The notes under the pieces are model-generated. The model was not told where the DNA came from. It did no database searches and saw only the letters and a list, made by a program, of their open reading frames with translations. A stretch of DNA of 6,796 nucleotides from Chloroflexota bacterium. Its GTDB lineage: Bacteria > Chloroflexota > UBA6077 > JACQUR01. Shown here piece by piece: positions 1 to 5,951 of this stretch. The stretch is from the NCBI GenBank assembly GCA_016210245.1, contig JACQUR010000270.1:1-6796 (forward strand), written 5' to 3'. The position numbers were made by a program, and so were the translations under genes. How positions within the stretch are numbered: position 1 is the first letter of the stretch; every line of letters starts with the position of its first letter.

Positions 1-147
1 ACTCCGTCCCCCACGCCGACCGCGGTGGCGACGCCGACGCCCACCTCCACCCTGCCCCCGACGGCCACGCCCACCCCGGCGCCAACCGTGCCGCCGACCG
101 CCACGCCGCCCCCAACCGCAACGGCGCTGCCCAGCCCAACGCCTTGA
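1..147 (+). CDS. C-terminal Thr/Pro-rich tail of a truncated protein
   Basis: Frame 1 is open from the window edge to a TGA at 145-147, giving 48 residues made almost wholly of Thr, Pro and Ala with a few Ser, Val and Leu (TPTAVATPTPTSTLPPTATP-like). The gene begins outside the window. Low-complexity Thr/Pro tails of this kind are typical linkers or cell-wall-spanning segments of exported proteins in Chloroflexota and some Actinobacteria; they are often glycosylated or sit next to an anchor. No sortase motif or membrane anchor follows, because the protein simply ends on SPTP. The composition matches the internal linker of the RCC1 gene at 5352-5660, which suggests both encode surface or secreted products. 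The function of the missing N-terminal part cannot be known from here. Confidence 0.75.
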   Translation, partial: TPSPTPTAVATPTPTSTLPPTATPTPAPTVPPTATPPPTATALPSPTP

Positions 148-170
148 AAGGCGACAGGCAGGCCGCGATC

Positions 171-205
171 AGTGCTGAGTGCTGAGTCCTGAGTCCTGAG
201 TGAGG
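171..205. repeat. 7-nt tandem repeat (AGTGCTG/AGTCCTG)
   Basis: Five consecutive 7-nt units: AGTGCTG twice, AGTCCTG twice, then a diverged AGTGAGG. The array lies 24 nt after the stop of the Thr/Pro-rich gene. It is a short microsatellite whose copy number could vary by slippage. No function is evident. Confidence 0.85.
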
Positions 206-364
206 AGAGCGCAGCACCTCATAGCGAAATACGGGTGATCGCCTGCGCTTCCGCAGGACTGGGAGTGCCTGGGCTCGGCCGCCTGGTGGGTTGTGCCACG
301 CGGGCGGGCCTCCCCTGGCTGGGCGCCACGCTCCAGGTCGCTCGGCCCGCACTGGAGGGTTCTT

Positions 365-438
365 CTCCTGGACCAGGGCTACGGTGGGCAGGGCCGCGTA
401 GCTACGCGGCCCTGCCCACCGTAGCCCTGGTCCAGGAG
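365..438. repeat. Perfect 74-nt palindrome, no spacer
   Basis: The two 37-nt arms are exact reverse complements, with the centre between 401 and 402 (core CGCGTAGCTACGCG). Pairing breaks at 364/439. Within the arms are GGGCAGGGCCGCG and its complement. As DNA it could extrude a cruciform; as RNA it would fold into a very stable hairpin. No reading frame runs through it convincingly. It may be a palindromic repetitive element (REP/MITE-like) or act as a terminator for the gene ending at 147, although that stop is more than 200 nt away and no U-tract follows. An assembly artefact is possible for a spacerless palindrome. Confidence 0.9.
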
Positions 439-761
439 CTTGCCTCAGGGGCGGGCGGTGGAGCCTCCACGCCGCGTGGCCAACCGGGGAGCCCGCCGAC
501 GGAGCCCCCTATGTCTGGGACGAGCGGACAGTGACGCCCACATCCCAGGGAGCATGGGGCTATGTCCTCTGCTGTCTCCCCGGCCTCCTGGTTTGCCCCT
601 CCGACCCACGCTCGCCCCGCCAGCAGTAATTACAGGGAGAGGCGTCACGCGCGGACTGAGGTTGACCCCGAGCATCCCGAGCCTGCAGAAAGACTTGGCC
701 CAACTGTGGGACCCCCGTTTCTCACAAACGAAGCCAGGTGGCCCTGCCCGCGATGCCCCGA

Positions 762-790
762 TTGGCAGACGTGAACGAACCTGGTATGCT
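762..790 (+). promoter_or_regulatory. Sigma70-like promoter
   Basis: TTGGCA at 762-767 and TATGCT at 785-790 are separated by exactly 17 nt. Transcription would start near 797 and give a leader of about 120 nt before the ATG at 918. This is the best promoter match in the window, and it drives a broken gene. Confidence 0.55.
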
Positions 791-917
791 CGCACCCACG
801 CACGGAGGACCTCTGGCTCACATTCTTGGGCGGGTTGCTACCACGGCGGTTGGCTGGCCGGCAGGAGGCACGTTGGATCTCTGACAGGACGGGCTGTGCT
901 CAGTCGTCGAGGGGGCG

Positions 918-1646
918 ATGGGTTACCAGTACACGCCGTACATCTGGATCCTGCTGGCGTCGGCGGCGATCACGGGGGCGCTCGGCATCTATGCGTGGCG
1001 GCATCGCACGGTGCCTGCCGCCAGCCAGTTTGCCCTCATTATGGCCATCGCCGTCACATGGTCAGTGAGCTACGCCCTGGAGATATACGTCAACGAGACG
1101 GTGCCCCAGAATCAGTGGATCTGGTGGGACCTGGGCTTTCTCGCCTTCGGCGCGCTGCTGGTGGTGATTGGCTGGCTTCTGATCCGCACCGGGCAGCGGC
1201 CCGCGGCGGTCCTGGGGACCGAGGAGGAGCAACGCCAGCGGCGTGAGCGAGCCCGCCACGATCAGCCGTCCGTAGGTCGGACTGCGCAGCGTCACCACCG
1301 CCGCCTGGTAGCCCAAGCCGACGTGGTCGCTCATCCAACCATAGGCGCTGCCGGGATAGTCCTGACTGGTGGGCGAGACTTCGCGCCCGGTCAGGTCCGC
1401 ATCGTACAACGCGTCCGACTCGGACGAGGAGGAGTACCAATGGAGCGAACGCCCCGCGACGAGGAGCGCGAGGAGCGCATCACGATGGAGATCGTCGTCG
1501 ATGCCCATGACCCTGAAGAACAAGCGAGGAGTGCGTCGACGTCCGCGAGGCGGGCGACTACGCGATTCTGGAGTTCATCTCCAGGGACGAGGACGGGGGC
1601 GGCTGGGTGGAGGACGCGGAGGCCCAGAGCTGGCTGCCGGCCCTGA
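918..1646 (+). CDS. Chimeric ORF: truncated 7TM sensor region joined to other gene fragments
   Basis: The frame opens with an ATG close behind GAGGGGGC. Residues 1-95 look genuine: three hydrophobic segments (about 7-26, 36-58 and 69-92), basic residues after the first (YAWRHR), and the pattern VPAASQFALIMAIAVTWS followed by YALEI. This resembles the N-terminal 7TM region of membrane histidine kinases (HisKA_7TM type), in which the first two helices carry AWRRR..VPGA..A and W..GYALEL-like motifs. After about residue 97 (near 1210) the translation becomes Arg-rich and low quality until residue 175, where the start of a CcbP-like protein lies in the same frame (1440). From about 1527 it is out of frame with the real coding sequence and stops at 1646. 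No kinase domain (His box, HATPase) is present. I read it as the 5' remnant of a sensor kinase that lost everything after its third helix. If expressed it would be a small membrane protein with a meaningless tail. Confidence 0.5.
   Translation: MGYQYTPYIWILLASAAITGALGIYAWRHRTVPAASQFALIMAIAVTWSVSYALEIYVNETVPQNQWIWWDLGFLAFGALLVVIGWLLIRTGQRPAAVLGTEEEQRQRRERARHDQPSVGRTAQRHHRRLVAQADVVAHPTIGAAGIVLTGGRDFAPGQVRIVQRVRLGRGGVPMERTPRDEEREERITMEIVVDAHDPEEQARSASTSARRATTRFWSSSPGTRTGAAGWRTRRPRAGCRP
1215..1430 (-). pseudogene. Unidentified gene fragment on the opposite strand
   Basis: On the minus strand one frame between about 1430 and 1215 gives a protein-like translation (DADLTGREVSPTSQDYPGSA, then GWMSDHVGLGYQAAVV and a hydrophobic GRLIVAGSLTPLALLLLG). 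Its third codon positions are strongly GC-biased. Outside these limits the same frame is an antisense shadow of the CcbP fragment upstream and of the 7TM fragment downstream. The hydrophobic end could be a transmembrane segment. There is no start codon with a ribosome binding site, and the putative upstream end runs into the CcbP ribosome binding site, so it is probably truncated at both ends. I do not recognise the family. Confidence 0.4.
1426..1434 (+). promoter_or_regulatory. Strong Shine-Dalgarno sequence of the CcbP fragment
   Basis: GAGGAGGAG followed by TACCA and the ATG at 1440 gives a 5-nt spacer. This is the strongest ribosome binding site in the window. It supports 1440 as the true start of the CcbP-like fragment rather than an internal codon of the longer frame from 918. 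Confidence 0.7.
1440..1526 (+). pseudogene. N-terminal fragment of a CcbP-like calcium-binding protein
   Basis: The 29 residues from the ATG (MERTPRDEEREERITMEIVV, then DAHDPEEQA) match the conserved start of the small bacterial calcium-binding family typified by cyanobacterial CcbP. In that family this start is followed by a GWYYYLED..FPF segment and an acidic domain of about 100 residues. Here homology stops after EEQA, and the following codons (RSASTSARRATT) are out of frame with the next gene. The GWYYYLED segment is absent. The strong ribosome binding site survives. It is most simply explained by a deletion joining this 5' end to the 3' part of the gene at 1517-2422. The family call comes from memory of the N-terminal motif; a profile search would settle it. 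Confidence 0.6.
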
Positions 1647-2422
1647 TTCCGCTGCGCGCCGACCTCGCCAACGGCGACCTGCGGGCGCTGTACCTGGCCT
1701 GGCTGGCCGGCGCTGAGAGCGGCATGCTCGACGACGAGGCCATCGAGCCGCCCGTCCCACCCGGGCTCGGCAGCCTTTCCGCATCGCTCAAGACCCTCGC
1801 TGAGTTCCTGGGAATCGACGACGACCTCATCGCCGTGGCCGCGGAGCGCAGCGTCGCTCTCCACGAGACGAGTCCATCGTCGAGCGACCTCGATCCGTGG
1901 ATCCGCCAGCTCCCGGAGGCCGAGAAGAACGACCTGCTGCTTCGGCTCGCGAAGGGCGACGACCCTCACCTGCGCGCCAGACTCCTGCGGCGTCTCCGCC
2001 CGACCAGCGCTCCGGAGGCGGGCACCTCGAGCCCTGGGCGGACGGTGGCGGAGTTGCTCGAGACAGCGGAGCAGCGGGCCGAGGTCAGAAGACGGAAGCA
2101 GGCCGAACGGGAGGCGAGGGAGCGAGCTCGTCGAGAACGGGAGGAGGCGGCGGCGCGAGCCGTCTACCTCGACGGCCTCGCCGGGCAGGAGGAGGCCCTC
2201 TGGCAGCAGGCCGAAGCGCTGACCGAGATGAAGCGTCCGGCGGACTACGATCAGGCTGTGCGGGTTCTGACGGACCTGCGCGACCTGGCCATCCGGAACC
2301 AGATGGCGGAGACGTTCGACGCGCGCCTCAGCCAGCTTCGCGCTCGGCATGCGAAGAAGCGGACCTTCCTCGACCGGCTCGATCGGGCGCTCTCGTCCCG
2401 GCCATCCGAGCCGCGACGGTGA
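1517..2422 (+). pseudogene. N-terminally truncated conserved protein of unknown function
   Basis: The frame is open from just after a TGA (1514-1516) to the TGA at 2420-2422. The first usable start is a GTG at 1607, giving 271 aa (MEDAEAQSWLPALIPLRADL), but about 30 codons upstream (EECVDVREAGDYAILEFISR) already read like family sequence, so coding originally began further upstream. I recognise a widespread uncharacterised bacterial family of roughly 350-400 aa by LIPLRADLANGDLRALYLAW, EPPVPPGLG, the LPEAEKNDLLLRLAKGDDPH stretch, a Lys/Arg/Glu-rich coiled coil (residues 146-190 from the GTG) and a closing YDQAVRVLTDLRDLA and FLDRLDRA. About 90 N-terminal residues are missing and the CcbP fragment abuts in a different frame. 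It is therefore a broken gene or a shortened one started at GTG. A long palindrome encodes the last residues (PSEPRR) and the stop. The coiled coil suggests protein-protein contacts; biochemical function is unknown. Confidence 0.65.
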
Positions 2423-2510
2423 GGCTCTTCGACGGGCTCAGGATGAGTGGACCCCGGGGTCCACTCACCCTGAGCCCGTCGAAGAGCCTCACCGTCGCGG
2501 CTCGGATGGC
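2401..2510. repeat. 110-nt near-perfect palindrome with CTTCGACGGGCTCAGG core
   Basis: Two 55-nt arms meet without a spacer at GGACCCC|GGGGTCC (centre 2455/2456). They match except at 2443 (A) versus 2468 (C), which would be a U-G wobble in a minus-strand transcript. Each arm contains CTTCGACGGGCTCAGG or its complement, a motif I have often seen in palindromic repeats scattered through bacterial genomes (REP/MITE-like). It overlaps the last codons of the preceding gene, which ends inside the left arm at 2422, and lies before the promoter of the next gene. It could act as a transcription terminator on either strand, although no U-tract follows. Confidence 0.9.
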
Positions 2511-2544
2511 ACCTCTCACTTCACCTGTCACAGAGCGCTGGAGG

Positions 2545-2550
2545 TATGAT
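2545..2550 (+). promoter_or_regulatory. Probable -10 box of the HARE/TPR gene
   Basis: TATGAT at 2545-2550 lies 44 nt before the ATG at 2594. The best -35 candidate (TTCACC, 2520-2525) is weak and 19 nt away. Transcription would begin near 2557, just before the 16-nt palindrome. Confidence 0.4.
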
Positions 2551-2563
2551 GCTCGTGTAGGCC

Positions 2564-2579
2564 CGCACCGATCGGTGCG
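2564..2579. promoter_or_regulatory. 16-nt palindrome in the leader, possible operator
   Basis: CGCACCGATCGGTGCG is a perfect palindrome located 14 nt downstream of the TATGAT box and 2 nt before the Shine-Dalgarno region. It could be an operator for a dimeric repressor, or a small RNA hairpin limiting access to the ribosome binding site. A role is inferred from position only. Confidence 0.45.
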
Positions 2580-2593
2580 CGGGAGAGGCAGGC

Positions 2594-4378
2594 ATGGGGC
2601 GGAAGGACGAGCCAAGCTACGCGGACCTGGTGTACGAGGTGCTGAGGTCGGCGGGACAGCCGCTGACCTTTCAGGAGATCTTCGACGAGGTCAGCCGCCG
2701 ACGTCCGATCACCACCCGGAATCCAAAGGCGACCATCCGCGGCGCCCTGGGACAGGGGAGTCAGTTGATCAGCCTCGGGGATGGCCACTATGGCTATCTG
2801 CCCTATCTCGTGCAGGGTAGCCTGCTGCGGCTGCCTCTTACGAAGGAGGCGCCAGCGGATCAGCCGCTGATCCACCCTGTTGAGGTCTACCACTCCCTCT
2901 GGCCTGACTTCTTCGAGGTCCGGAAGCGGAAGGTCACTCGGTCTGTCCACGTGCAGTTGCCCAACGGCCATGAGGCTGCCCTGAGGCTCGAGTTCCTCGG
3001 CGGGGGCGTATGGGGGAGCTCGGTGCCCGAAGGCCTCCTCCGCTACCTGCGCGAGCAGCGCGCCTCGGCTGGAGACGCTCTGCTGATCCGGGTCAGCGAC
3101 GGCGAGGCAGGTCGCTGCGAAGCGTGGCTCGAACCCCGCGGCCAGCGAGACAACGCCGCGGTGGCCCGGCGGAACCGGGAACTGGCCGATGTTGCCCACC
3201 AGCTCCTCCGCAGGAGCCCGTCTCGCGATCTGCTCGTCTGGGATCTCGCCGTCGCCCTGCTGGCTCGGGGCCTCTACCGTTCCAACGTGGCCCCGGACCC
3301 TCTGGAAACCGTGCTCGGGGCTGATTCCCGCTTCGTGAGCGGCGGCTTGCACGTGTGGACGCTGGCCGAGGCCGTGGCGCCCGAGGTGCAGGCCACCATC
3401 CGGGAGCGGAAAAAGCTCGAGGCCCGGTTGCGCCAGGCCGCGTCGCAACCTCCGCTGCAGGTTGTGGAAGCGCCCTCACTGCTGGGGATGCGCCGCGCCA
3501 TGGAGAAGACGCTGGCCGACGTGAGCGCGCTCCTTTCGGAGAAGCAGTTCGGCTCCATCGAAGAGGTGGACGCCTACCTGGCGAAGCTACTCGACAAGGG
3601 CGTCCCACCGCGTCGCGCGGCCCAGACCCCGCTGGAAGCAGCGCAGGACCTGATGTACGAGGCCTGGGAGTCCCCGGACACACGGGAGCGAGTCCGGCTC
3701 GCCCGAAAGGCCCTGCAGATCTCCTCGGATTGCGCCGACGCCTACGTCCTGCTGGCGGAGGAGACGGCGCGGCGCCCGCAGGAGGCGGCCGACCTCTTCG
3801 CCCGGGGGGTGGCCGCCGGGGAGCGCGGCCTGGGCAAGGAAGCCTTCGAGGATGGTGTCGGACACTTCTGGGGCATCATCGAGACCCGTCCCTACATGCG
3901 GGCGCGGTTTGGGCTGGCCCACGCGCTCTGGGCGATGGGCAAGCGGGAGGAAGCGATCGCACACGCCTGGGACCTGCTCAGGCTGAACCCGGGCGACAAC
4001 CAGGGGGTGCGCGACGCACTGCTTTCCTGGCTGTACGAGCTTGGCGACGATGCTCAGGTGAAGAGGTTGTTCGACCTCTATCCCGACGACGCTGCGGCCG
4101 TGTGGCTGTATGGCCGCGCCCTCTCTGCCTTTCGCGCGGAGGGCGACTCGAAGCGCGCCAGGAAGCGGCTGGCCGAGGCGAAGAAGGGGAACCCGTACGT
4201 GCCGGACTACCTGCTGGGGAGAAAGCGGCTGCCAGGCAGGCTCCCTGCGACGATCGGCTTCGGAGACGAGCGGGAGGCCATCGCCTGCGCGGCCGCGCAG
4301 GTGGCGGCGTGGCGTAAGACCCTGGGCGCGCTCGCCTGGCTCGACGAGCAGGCCGGAGCATCAGTCAAGCAGCGGTGA
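2594..4378 (+). CDS. HARE-HTH-like domain and TPR/ST7-like protein
   Basis: This is an intact 594-aa cytoplasmic protein without signal peptide or membrane segment. The ATG has a good ribosome binding site (GGGAGAGG, 2581-2588, 5-nt spacer). Residues 6-72 (YADLVYEVLRSAGQPLTFQE, then PKATIRGALGQGSQLISLGD and GHYGYL) fit a HARE-HTH winged helix, a domain known from RNA polymerase delta subunits, restriction enzymes and chromatin proteins. Residues 95-180 look like a beta-rich middle domain. Residues 195-257 (ELADVAHQLLRRS, ARGLYR, ADSRFV) resemble a second winged helix. About 265-335 is a charged, helical linker. Residues 345-580 are helical TPR-like repeats with HFWGIIETRPYMRARFGLAH, LLRLNPGDNQGVRDALLSWL and VPDYLLGRKRLP, as in bacterial TPR proteins related to the ST7 family. 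The likely role is DNA binding or regulation with a TPR scaffold; no catalytic motif is visible. Its 3' end overlaps the RCC1 gene by 14 nt, tail to tail. The domain assignments are from memory; general architecture is fairly sure, function is not. Confidence 0.85.
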   Translation: MGRKDEPSYADLVYEVLRSAGQPLTFQEIFDEVSRRRPITTRNPKATIRGALGQGSQLISLGDGHYGYLPYLVQGSLLRLPLTKEAPADQPLIHPVEVYHSLWPDFFEVRKRKVTRSVHVQLPNGHEAALRLEFLGGGVWGSSVPEGLLRYLREQRASAGDALLIRVSDGEAGRCEAWLEPRGQRDNAAVARRNRELADVAHQLLRRSPSRDLLVWDLAVALLARGLYRSNVAPDPLETVLGADSRFVSGGLHVWTLAEAVAPEVQATIRERKKLEARLRQAASQPPLQVVEAPSLLGMRRAMEKTLADVSALLSEKQFGSIEEVDAYLAKLLDKGVPPRRAAQTPLEAAQDLMYEAWESPDTRERVRLARKALQISSDCADAYVLLAEETARRPQEAADLFARGVAAGERGLGKEAFEDGVGHFWGIIETRPYMRARFGLAHALWAMGKREEAIAHAWDLLRLNPGDNQGVRDALLSWLYELGDDAQVKRLFDLYPDDAAAVWLYGRALSAFRAEGDSKRARKRLAEAKKGNPYVPDYLLGRKRLPGRLPATIGFGDEREAIACAAAQVAAWRKTLGALAWLDEQAGASVKQR

Positions 4379-5951
4379 GCGGGCTCCACCAGCCCCCAGG
4401 CCCTAGCCCCCAGGCCCAGACCGTTCCGCCCTGCTGCAGCGCCAGGCTGTGCGCAAAGCCCCCGGCGATCGCCACCACGCCGCTCAGGCCGCTCGCCCGC
4501 ACAGGCGTAGTCTGGAAGGGCGCGCCGCTGCCGTCGCCCACCTGCCCAACCTCGTTCAGGCCCCAGCCCCAGACGACGCCAGAGTCCTGCAGTGCCAGAC
4601 GGTGCGCGTAGCCGCCGGCCAGGCCGATGAGTCCACCCGGGCCGCTCACCTGGACCGGGGTGGAGCGAGACGTGGTGGTGCCGTCGCCCAGTTGGCCGGA
4701 GGTGTTCCGGCCCCAGGCCCAGAGCGTGCCGTCGCCCTGCAGCGCCAGGCTGTGGAAGCCGCCCGCGGCGACGGCCACTACCCCGCTGAGGCCGTCCACC
4801 TGGACAGCGGCCAGTCGGCTGGTGGTGCTGCCGTCGCCCAGTTGGCCCGCGTCGTTCCGGCCCCAGGTCCAGACCATGCCGTCCGCCTGCAACGCCAGGC
4901 TGTGGCCAGCGCCGGCCGCGACCGCGATCGCTCCGCCGAGCCTGGCCACCTGGACGGGGGCGGTGCGATCCGTGGTGGTACCGTCGCCGAGCTGGCCCGA
5001 GGCGTTGCCGCCCCAGGCCCAGACGGTGCCATCGGCCTTCACCGCCAGGCTGTGCGAGGCGCCCGCGGCGAGCGCGACGACTCCGCCCAGGCTTTGTCCT
5101 GAGCCTGAAGAAGGGCCGCCGACCAGCACGCGGGCGGTGCGCTGGGACGTCGTCCCGTCCCCCAGTTGGCCTGCCAGGTTCTGCCCCCAGGCCCACACGG
5201 TTCCGTCCGTCCGCAGCGCCAGGCTGTGCTGCTCACCACCCGCCAGGGCGATCGCCCGGTCCAGGCCGCCGGCCAGCACGGGGGTGGAGCGCTGGATGGT
5301 GGTGCCGTCACCCACCTGGCCGGACAGGTTCTGACCCCAGGCCCACGCCATGCCCGACCCTGGCGCAGACCCGGCGGTCGCCGTCGCCGTAGCGGCGGGA
5401 GTAGGCGTGGCCGTCGCGCTCGAGGTGGCCGTGGCCGTCGCGGTCCAGGTCGCAGTCGAGGTGGCGGTGGCTGTTGGCGTCGCCGTGGCGGTGGGAGATG
5501 CCGAGGGCATGTGGGTGGCCGTGGCCGTCGCCGTCGGCGTCGCGGTGGCGGTGAGCGTCGGCGTCGGCGTTCCCGTGGCTGTAGGCGTGCCGGTAGGCGT
5601 GGCGGTGGCTGTCGGCGCGACGCTGGCGCTGGCGGCCGCGGTCGGGGTCGGCGTGGCGGCCGGGCCAGAGCTCGCCAGCGCCAGGCTGTGGGCCTGGCCG
5701 CCCGCGAGGGCGAGGGCGCCGCCGAGGCCGCTCACCTGTGCAGGGGTCGTGTGGTCGGCAGTCGTGCCGTCGCCCAGTTGCCCGGCGCTGTTCTGGCCCC
5801 AGGCCCAGACCGTGCCGTCGCACAGCAGCGCCAGGCTGTGCTGCCCGCCCGCGGCCACGGCGCTGGCCGCACCCAGAGCCTGTCCCGAGCCCCCCGAAGA
5901 GCCGCCCACCTGCACCGGGGTGGCGGACTGCGCGGTCGTCCCGTCGCCCAA
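4365..5951 (-). CDS. RCC1-repeat protein, C-terminal part after the amber codon
   Basis: This is the in-frame continuation of the RCC1 gene, 528 codons from TTG at 5949-5951 directly after the TAG at 5952-5954. It holds the rest of blade 3, blade 4, a 103-residue Thr/Ala/Pro linker (residues 98-200) and six further RCC1-type blades. Each blade follows VWAWG.N..GQLGDGTT...TPVQV.GL.GV.A.AAG..HSLAL..DGT, spaced about 50 residues apart. The last blade is cut short: VWAWG is followed by LGPGGWWSPLTAA and a stop, where the family would normally continue to a GQLGDG loop. RCC1 repeats form beta-propellers used for binding. In bacteria these secreted RCC1 proteins have no assigned enzymatic role. Without readthrough or repair this part would need its own start: TTG at the stop, or the ATG after the linker (5349-5351, MAWAWGQN), neither with a clear ribosome binding site. 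The gene converges on and overlaps the HARE/TPR gene by 14 nt. Confidence 0.75.
   Translation of the reverse strand: MGDGTTAQSATPVQVGGSSGGSGQALGAASAVAAGGQHSLALLCDGTVWAWGQNSAGQLGDGTTADHTTPAQVSGLGGALALAGGQAHSLALASSGPAATPTPTAAASASVAPTATATPTGTPTATGTPTPTLTATATPTATATATHMPSASPTATATPTATATSTATWTATATATSSATATPTPAATATATAGSAPGSGMAWAWGQNLSGQVGDGTTIQRSTPVLAGGLDRAIALAGGEQHSLALRTDGTVWAWGQNLAGQLGDGTTSQRTARVLVGGPSSGSGQSLGGVVALAAGASHSLAVKADGTVWAWGGNASGQLGDGTTTDRTAPVQVARLGGAIAVAAGAGHSLALQADGMVWTWGRNDAGQLGDGSTTSRLAAVQVDGLSGVVAVAAGGFHSLALQGDGTLWAWGRNTSGQLGDGTTTSRSTPVQVSGPGGLIGLAGGYAHRLALQDSGVVWGWGLNEVGQVGDGSGAPFQTTPVRASGLSGVVAIAGGFAHSLALQQGGTVWAWGLGPGGWWSPLTAA
4391..4418. repeat. 14-nt tandem duplication at the 3' end of the RCC1 gene
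   Basis: AGCCCCCAGGCCC(T/A) occurs twice in succession (4391-4404, 4405-4418; 13 of 14 match). It lies exactly where the last RCC1 blade loses the consensus (GLGPGGWW), so slippage here may have altered the C-terminus. Confidence 0.6.
5352..5660 (-). other. Thr/Ala/Pro-rich linker inside the RCC1 gene
   Basis: This segment encodes 103 residues dominated by (T-A)n and T-P-T units, for example ATPTGTPTATGTPTPTLTAT. It separates four propeller blades from the following six. It is a low-complexity DNA tract (GTCGCCGTGGCC-like on the plus strand) prone to slippage and length variation. Such segments act as extended, possibly O-glycosylated spacers in exported proteins. Composition is like the tail encoded at 1-147. 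Confidence 0.85.

Larger units (their letters stand above)
148..917. other. Long intergenic region without a convincing gene
   Basis: Open frames cross this stretch on both strands, but their translations are Arg/Pro/Gly-rich, lack recognisable motifs and have no ribosome binding sites. I see them as products of high GC. The region holds a heptanucleotide tandem repeat (171-205), a perfect 74-nt palindrome (365-438), a sigma70-like promoter (762-790) and a leader of about 120 nt before the ATG at 918. Confidence 0.6.

Noticed and set aside
440..1246. 268-codon plus-strand open frame
   Set aside because: Arg/Pro/Gly-rich without motifs or a ribosome binding site, runs through non-coding DNA, and overlaps the better supported frame from 918.
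1391..2350. 319-codon minus-strand open frame
   Set aside because: Antisense shadow of the conserved gene at 1517-2422, whose family motifs are on the plus strand.
2401..2510. Insertion sequence with terminal inverted repeats
   Set aside because: There is no transposase and no room for one: the arms touch each other. I see no clear target-site duplication beside them.
2528..3448. 306-codon minus-strand open frame
   Set aside because: Antisense shadow of the HARE/TPR gene; no start signal and no recognisable domain.
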